64,000 bases of DNA from Calliphora vicina (Eukaryota; Arthropoda; Insecta; Diptera; Calliphoridae). The stretch spans positions 29,101,667 to 29,165,666 of the forward strand of contig NC_088780.1 in assembly GCF_958450345.1 (NCBI RefSeq), in the 5' to 3' direction. The notes under the pieces were generated by a model. It worked only from the letters and a program-made list of their open reading frames with translations. It made no database searches and was not told the origin of the DNA. The position numbers were made by a program, and so were the translations under genes. Positions 23,660-32,600 of the stretch are shown piece by piece; within the stretch, counting starts at the first letter, position 1; every line of letters begins with the position of its first letter.

Positions 23660-26600
23660 TAGCCAGCCAGCTAGCCAGCTAGCCAGCCAGCTAGCCAGCC
23701 AGCCAGCCAGCCAGCCAACCAGCCAACCATCTGCACAAACGCATAATACCCTCCCCACTATGGTGGTGTAGGGTATAAAAAGTAGTCGTTAGAAATTAAA
23801 ATAAAAAAACACAATAAAATTAAAAAAGTATATATAAACTGCTTTTATTTAAAATAAAAAGAATATTTTTATTTAAGTTTTTATTTTTTCATAAAAATTT
23901 ATATTGAAGATACGTTTTTTTGTTTCAGAAAATAATAATTCAAAAAAACATAAGCCACATATCTTAAAGTGAGCTTTGAAAAAATTATTTTTTTTTCATA
24001 AAATATATTTCTAGAGTCATAGTAATTCAAATTTGTAAATTTTGTTTCAATATCTCAAGTAGTTTTCATTTTATATCGTTTTTTGCTTCTCCTATAAACT
24101 TATGAAAAGTGATGTTACGTTATTTTGCATTTTAGGTGACGATATGTAGATCGAAAACTTTTTCGTCAAAGACCTAACTCTGTTCTCAAATACCAAAGTG
24201 GTGAGAACGTATTAGGAAAAAATAGTGCGAAAAGAAAGACAACACTCGCATGTGTGATTTTTTTGATTAACTTTTTTGTTTTTGCCTTTTTCTAGTTTCC
24301 GCTCTATGTGTATTTCTCTATGATTTGAATTTTGGTTTTATATTATTTGTTTATTTTATGATTCTTTCAGTGTTTCTAATTAAAAATATTCAAATTTGAA
24401 AACTTAAAACAAAGTACAACACTTAAAACTCAAACCAGCTATAGTTTTGTTTAATCAAAAATGTTGATTAATCGATTAATTTATTAGTCAGAATGTGTGA
24501 TTATTCGATTATTTTAATCATATTTTCTCTTTAGTATTTAGTCTTTGCAATCATAAATTTATAATATGATTTTGTTCATGTTCCAATATCACGTTCTTGT
24601 ATCAACATCATCGTTTGTTATCCATAGTCCGCGAGCGTTCGAATCAAGTGAAAAAAAAAATTATTTTGGTTTTCGAATTTTGTCTCGTTCGCTATTGTAA
24701 GTCACATGACATAAAATTGTAATGTTACTGATGGGTGGGAAATTTTAGTTCTGAAACTTTATATAAATGGATTTAGTCACTTTACAATGCCAATGTTCTA
24801 AGAGGTTAAATTTACACTTTCAGGCAGTCTATTACAGGTAATCAATAATACAGAAATTGGAAAAAAAGTTAGAAACAAACTGCTGAATGAAAAATATATC
24901 GTATTAGGCAGAAACTGGACACTAGTTTAAAATGAGGCATTTGGAATATTGAAATCAACAAAACAAAAAAATTCCTTTAGAAATAAACATATTGCTTGTT
25001 TTTGCTTGTTGCAATTTAAAGGCCTATGAATGTCGCGTTCTTGACCATGTAAATATATATACGTAAAGTTGTTGGGTTATAAATTAGGGGTATAGATGCA
25101 AAGGCTGCAATGTCCACATGTTCGAAAACTTATCTAAGTTACATTTAATGAATGCTTAGTCAATATGTCAATACCAAATTCACTTTTATACTATAAACAT
25201 CAATGTTCAAAAACTACCGGTTGAAGCAAAGACAGAAATGTCCATTGGATAGTTGTGGGGGACTAGTTCGTTTGATGCCACAGACTCGTAGGATTCCTCT
25301 AAGACATTTGTTTATAAAAACTAGCGGAGTATGTATTGCACGAGGGGACGCATTCCATGTTTCACATCAGTATAATAATGTAGATCGGACATTTATTTAT
25401 TTATTTATTTATATTTATATAATGCAGTTTTCAATATAATGTAGTTTTGCTAAATTATATTTGGATTCCAGCATTTTTAAGGGATTAATTATGCTCGTTA
25501 AAGTGATTTCAAGAAGAGTACCTTAAATGGGAGTTGTGACAATTATGAACCGATCGCTATGAAATTTGGTCGTGGGATTTATGTCTATATACAACTTATT
25601 TCTGTTGAATTCTATTCTATGGTGGTGTAAGGTATAAAAATAATACAACAGCATTTCTAATATACATTTTGTTTTAAATTTTTTTTGCATTAATAATACT
25701 ACTCAAACATTTAGGGATCAATTTAGCGAGCTTTTTTTCAAATAACCTAAATATGTATTTAAAAGGGGTTAAAATATTCTGCAAATATATTCTATGTCAA
25801 TTACTAAAATCCATCATTATTAAAAAATTCGACTTGAAAAATGTTTACTGCAAGAGAAAACAATCGTACGTATGAGTGATATTTATTTAACTATTTATGT
25901 AACTTGCTAATTCATAATCATACGCCACGTAGTACTTTTCATAAAGTACAGAATTTGGTATTAAGCTAATAATTTTTAAATTAAATTTATTAATGCAATT
26001 TTTCAAACGTTTAACTAATTGGGTAAAAGTTGTTCTAATTAGGCAAAAAGGTAATTTTGATTTTTTTTAAACTGGTTGTTGCATTTTTAAATTCTATATG
26101 ATTGAAAAAGCACTTTAATACAATATAAAGTTTATAAATCAGATCATATATGTTAATTTGTATAAATATAAATCTATATGTTACGGTGAATTAGACGTTT
26201 TATTAATAAAAATTATATTTATTAATATTTTCACATAAGCAAACAAATATTGAGGTATACTTTTAGGCGTTAATGCTAATTTTAAAAAAGATTTGCTTTG
26301 TTGTGATAATCAATCAAGACAACATAATTCCTACAATATATTAGATAATATTTTAGCTTTTAAATAGAATTTCTGTTGCTTTATGTTATTTTCATATTTT
26401 TTAAATTTTAGATTTTCAGCAAATTATTTCTTAATTTTTTTTAAATACATGTACATATTTGTAATAGATGTCATATAACAAGTTGTCATAAAATGAAAAA
26501 AAATAATATTAAATAATTAACAAAAAATATTTTAAATTTTCAGGTATATACCTTTTCTTTGCACATAACGTCCGCCACTGCTGACCACAGCACTGCCCGC

Positions 26601-29600
26601 TATATAACTGGCAATTGTATTGCCAGGCACTTTGCGGTTAGACTGATTTGCAGCAGTTGCCGCAGCAGTAGCAGGGACTGTTGTTGTAGACGAATTGGTT
26701 GAACTGACTGGTCGTGAGACAACCAATTCAACTTGAGCATCCAAACGACTTTCATCGATAATATCATAGACCTCATCGGCAGATTTATTTTGTAAAACAT
26801 GACCATTCCATTTAATGATTTCATCACCTTTTGGGGCCATTACACCAACAAAAATCAAAAAAATCATTGACACACATACACACAAACGCACGCATACATA
26901 CAGGCATACAGGATGACACAATATGAATGGACGGATGAGTGAGTGATCGAGCGAGCGAGCGAGTGAGAGAGATGATGAGAGTTAAAAGGGAAAGAAAAAA
27001 AAACAATATAAAATTGTATTAGAAAAACTCCATTTTAGTTGGTGTCTGTTGCATGTAAGAAAGAGTATTGTGAGGAGTTGTGTTATTATTACCTGGTTTT
27101 ATGTTGCCCTCAATATCCGCCACCGATCCTCTTTTAACTTTTTCCACTATAGCACCATAACTTGTGAGATGTATACCACCACCACCACCAGCACCACCGA
27201 TTGCATGACTATTTTGCTCGTAGGTTACCGGCTGACCACCCATTACTTTTAAGCCTAGAATATCTTCGCCATCGTAGTATTTACGTAATATCATATGACC
27301 AATCATGCGAGTATTGTCCGCTGATATTTGCCAATTCACAGGTTGCTATTATTTGTTTTTAGGTTTTTATGTTCATTATTGTTTGGTCGAATTGTGTTGG
27401 AGCAATAATTTTTGGGCAATTTCGTTTCAAGTTGGTCAATTTGTTTTGATTTAGTTTAGGTTTTTTTTTTTGATTTTGTTTTAACATTGTGGAAGGGTAT
27501 TCAAAATGTTTAGGTTTTTTGGATTTTAGTTTGGATTTCAGTTTCCAATCACATAAAATGGAAAATGAATATGTCAATATTGGTTTTATGATGTTACAGT
27601 AGATAAAGTATTGTTACAATTTATAAGATTTTTATTAAACTTATAAATTGTGGTTAGTAGTTTATTTTTGAAATTATAATTTTAATAGTTTTTGTTTTTT
27701 TTACAAAAGAGCATTTTCTTTAAATTATCAGTTTCATACTTAAACTAGACAGTTAAGAAAAAAAAATAATGATTTTGTTTTTACAAAGTAATCATTACAA
27801 GACTTAATGGAGACAAAAAAAATACAGAAGCTTAATTTCTAAATATGTTTTGTAGTAGTAACAGGCTTACATCAATATGTAACTTTCATTTTCTTTTTTT
27901 TTCAGTAATAATATAAGATATTTATAAATATTGAGGTATATTTAGAAATATTATATTTTTATTTTTTTGGTTAGAGCTTTCGAGCACAATTTATGGCAGA
28001 GAACACATACGTATTAGAAACTTTTTTTAAATAATATTTTTATAATATAGATTTCTAACTAAAATGCAAGTGCATGAGTGGTGCAAAAGAAATAAATTAA
28101 TCGGGTTTGTTTTAGATAAGGCATGCAAGTAATGTTAAAGAAAATTAAATTGATTTTTGATTTGATATTTTAAATTTGTTATGATGGAATTAATATAAAT
28201 ATTTCACTATTTTTAAGGTTCAAGAAAGCAAAATTTCTGTTAAGATTTTACGAAAAGCAAGTTAGAATGTTATATTCGGCTGTGTCGAATCTAATACAAC
28301 CTACACAGTCTTTTAGGTAAAAAAAAATTGTTTGGAATTAAAATTTTTAGAAAAATAAAAATTTTGTAAAACTGATTTTACTGAAAAAAAATTTGGGGAA
28401 AAAATGTTGGTGAAGTGAAAACATTCATTGAAAATTCATCGTAACACAATCTTCCTGTATAAAAGCTGTTGTGCTAGACAGTTTTTTCTTATTGTTGTAC
28501 AATGTTAATATTAAAAACAACATAAAATCAAGGTAGTACTGGTTTTTTGCTTATATCTCATCCATTAATGGGCCGATTTTCCCAATTTTAAATGGAAATG
28601 GAAATTGAACTATACTGGATATTTCGATATATTAATAATCTATATAAGTTATTTGGGGAATTCGGAAATTTGATTTTAACAGACAGACGGAAAGACGGAC
28701 ATGCCTATTTCAACTGCGCCATCTGTAACAATCCAGAGTTTATATAATCTATGCAAATGAAAAATGTGGAAATTACATATGGAAAGACAAACTTATATAT
28801 ACCATTGCACAGTGGGGTAGAATCGCAATTTTTTGAAATTAAATCTAATTTCTAAACGGCTGTTCCGAGCACGAATTGGGCGTAGCCAAGGAGTATTCAA
28901 GTTAAAGTTATTAAAATGGACCCTACAAATGCTCCAGGGCCGGCGCTATGGGAGCTCAAAATAGGATACCTTCGACATGTAAAATTTTTAAACACGTGTC
29001 ATTTTTTTGTTTCCCATCAAATTTCAAAGAATTTTATTTTTTTGGAAGCGCTCGCTTAGGTGTTGAAAAAAAATACGTACGTGTGCTATTTATCTCTTAT
29101 AATTTCCTAGTTATAGGCATTTTAAAATTAAAATTTTAAAATTTTGCCATTCCTTGGTTCGCTTTTTTAAAAATATGGCCCGTACTTTTGGACCGAATGG
29201 GCTCGATTTTTTTTGTTAGTTAGACAACTAAATTACCAATAACATACAAACGATTTCAGAGCAATAGCTGTTACGAATCCAAAAATAACCGATTTTCAAT
29301 TTAAAAATTCAAAAAATAGTATATTTTTGCTGTTTTTTGGAAAAAAGGTGACTTAACTCTTTTTTTATTAAAAAAACAACTTTCTTTTAGAACGTATAAC
29401 AATTTTATGTTTTTCTATAAAGCTTCTTTATGGAGGATATTCTGTTGTAAAAGACATGTCCTATTTTTGGAAAATGTCGGCCCTAAGCTCTTTAGAAGTT
29501 GACCTATTTTTTTATCAAAATTTCAACTTTGGGCCACATGTTCTAAAATCCCAAAGCAGGAATCCCAAAACGGAAAGCAGTCTTGCAAACCCTGATGTGT

Positions 29601-32600
29601 TCCATATTTATCCTTCAAGTATTTTCCCAGCCCCGTAGGAAATGTGGACCCTATAGGCAAAATTGTAAAAAATAACATTTTTGGGATTTTTGCTCCAATT
29701 TTTAAAAATTGCGGGATTGCCTTTGACCTTTTGACAAGTTTTTATACACCTTGTTATTTAGAATGACAAGTATAAAAAATGATGAATATTTCATTGAGTG
29801 TCGTTAATAAATAAAGATTTTATTATATATTACATATTCATTGAGTTTCTAAAACTAAAATTTATATAAAAATTTTAATAGGATTGCAAATATTAGGAAC
29901 ATTTTGATCCACATTCATTCCAAGCTATATTTTTTTGTTTAGATAAGTTAATTTTTGGTCTCACAAAAAAAATTTCAAGTCAATATCTCAGTTAGGTTCA
30001 AAAATAAGCCACTTTAAAACTCCGTCTTTCAAAAATATTGCACTTTTTCATAATAAAAAATTTGTATAAATTTCTTAAGTCACATTAAGAAAATTTATAC
30101 ACATTTTTTAGTATGAAAAAGTGCAATTTTTTTGAAGGAAAAGAACAAAATTTTGATGTAAAACATTTTTGCAGCCAAATAAAACAATTGTACGTATGAG
30201 TGATATTTATTTGATTGAAATGAAAATTATTAATCATACGCCATGTAGTAATTAGTGTAAATTACATTACACAATTTGAAAATATTTTGTTTTGCAAATA
30301 ATTCGGTAGCTCGTGAATGATTGGAGATATTTTAATGAAATTAAGATCAGTCGGATCAAAGGTATTTTTGAGTCTATTTATGTTTACGTGGATTAGTAGT
30401 TGGATATAAAATTTTATAAAAATCACCAACAATGAATTTTATTCAAGAGATATCTATGTTGACAAATTATTTGTTTAAGTTGTTGAACGACTTTTGTTCA
30501 TTTGAAAAACCGAAATTTAAAAAATATTACTTATATTTCTGATAAGATTTTAAATGAAATGGAGAAAAGCTTCGTACTATCTTCAGCTATCTGGTCCCTA
30601 TGAAATGTTACACGTATCCAGATTCGGAACATGTAAAATACAATGTTTTTTTTTTTTCCAAAAAGGTCATCATATTATTGTTCATATAGAAAAATTAACA
30701 TAAATTTAATGTAATGCTGACTCTTTTAAAGGAAAAATGCAAGAAGCAGCCCTGTCCTAAAATTGAAAAATTTTTAAGAAAAAGATTTATGTATGAAATG
30801 GTATCACAGAAGACCAGAATGGGCGACAACAGAAGACAAATATCGCCTAGACCAGCCAAAATAGTTTGATGACCAGCAGCCGCAAAGCGCCCACAATATA
30901 TGGCCAGATATGAAACCGTTATATTCCATCATGACAATGCTCGACCGCATGTTACAATTATTTGTTAAATATAATAATTTGTTAAAAAGTATATAGTTGG
31001 AAAGTTTTTCCTCATCCGCAGGACAGACACGGTCTGTCCTGCCCGACAAATATTTGTTTCAATCGATGCAGAATACTCTCTCTGGTTGCAAGAATGCTTT
31101 GCATAAATTTATATTGAACAAATGTTTCAAAATAATAATTAAAATTCTAAAAAAATCCCTTATAGTTATGTCAAACACTCAATATGTGAAAGTGCAAATA
31201 AAGCTCATATAACTGGGCTAGAGAGAGAGGAAGAGATTCGCGAGTAGCTTTTTTGACAACTCCCGATATTATACTTGAATAAACAATTGCTTCTATATTG
31301 TTATTAACGCCGTTATATAAAAATGTATGGACATAAAATCTCGCTGGATAGAAAACTGACTATAAATATATGCCGACATATTTCATACTGTAGGTTTTGC
31401 CAACTGAAGCAAAGTTTGACTGTTAGAGTTTAACTCAAGTTTAGTTAACTTCAAAAATAGATTTTTAAGTTTTTTTCATAAAATTCATTTAAATAATTTT
31501 ATTGCTTTTGAATGCATTATTTTTATCGTGTACAATTTTAAACAAGTTGCATAAAGTTTAACTTATTTTTGTATAAAATTATTTCAAAAATTGTTTGAAT
31601 TAAACTCCTAACGATAAACTGTTGCTCTGTTGTTGTTAGGAACAATAGCAGTTTTCCATGCTAGCTGGTATTGATAGGAATCTCTTAATAAAAGTCCTAT
31701 TACAATCCTCAAAAAAAGGATTAATTGACACTGAGTAATTATAATAATCTAGTTATGCGGCTCTTTACTATTCAAATTTTCTATCAGGCAAAGTCATGCG
31801 ACTTACGATATTTATGATATTGATTAAAAAAACAGAAATAGGTAGTACACAATTTAATTATTTGGACTAGAACTGAAGAATTCCAATTGATCTTGCCAGC
31901 TTGGTAGGAACTTTAGCCAGAAAGCAATTGAGTGATTCTTTGAAGTAGAATTTTTCAGATAAAAGAAATGTTTGCTGAATTTTTTTATTTAAAATTTATT
32001 CAAGCAACATTATGCTTCACAGCTCTGATTCATGAAAGTCGAGGTCATCAAAACAGAGATTTGTTTGTGAAATGATTTCATTGTTGGATTCAAATCTCTT
32101 TCCGCCGGGCCATTTATTTAGGTTTGAAAACAAGAGATCATCACTCGGGGCTAAATCAGGAGAATAGGATTGATGAGGAAGAATTCTTAGCCTAATGCAT
32201 GGATTTTTGCCATTGAAACTGAATATGTGAGCACCTTTTGGTGAACTCTATTGTGGGAAAATGCGGCACTTATCTTGCGGAAATCTTTCTCATACCCAAG
32301 TGATCATTTAAAACTGAAACCACTGGACCATATGAGTTACCTACGGCTTCCACAATCTCACCCACTTTCAATCTCCGATGGGCCAACACCACATCGTGAA
32401 TTTTTTAAAATTATTTTAGGAGTAGAGACGCCAACTGGGAGTACATAACTTTCGGCATCTTTCGGCCACAACTAAATTTAGTAAAACAATTTTTTATTAT
32501 TGAAATTCACTTTTTTCAATTTCTCCTCAAGTCACGCGGTAGTCTGCTATCAATGGCTGTCACAACACAAACTAAATGACGCAGCCTATTAAACTGACAG

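Larger units (their letters stand above)
22759..24145. mobile_element. TIR element of about 1.4 kb (family K) with nested family A copy
   Basis: The left terminus ATATTGTCACCTAAAATGCA, continuing AAACAACGTATCATC, is mirrored at 24109-24145 (GATGTTACGTTATTTTGCAT, TTTAGGTGACGATAT). About 35 bp of TIR with three or four mismatches. The inside is AT-rich without a transposase frame. The family A repeat at 23044-23780 is inserted in it, so without that insertion the element was about 650 bp. Confidence 0.8.

Noticed and set aside
23532..23771. ORF with a repeated Pro-Ala-Ser-Gln sequence
   Set aside because: It is a translated CAGC tetranucleotide array inside a transposable element.
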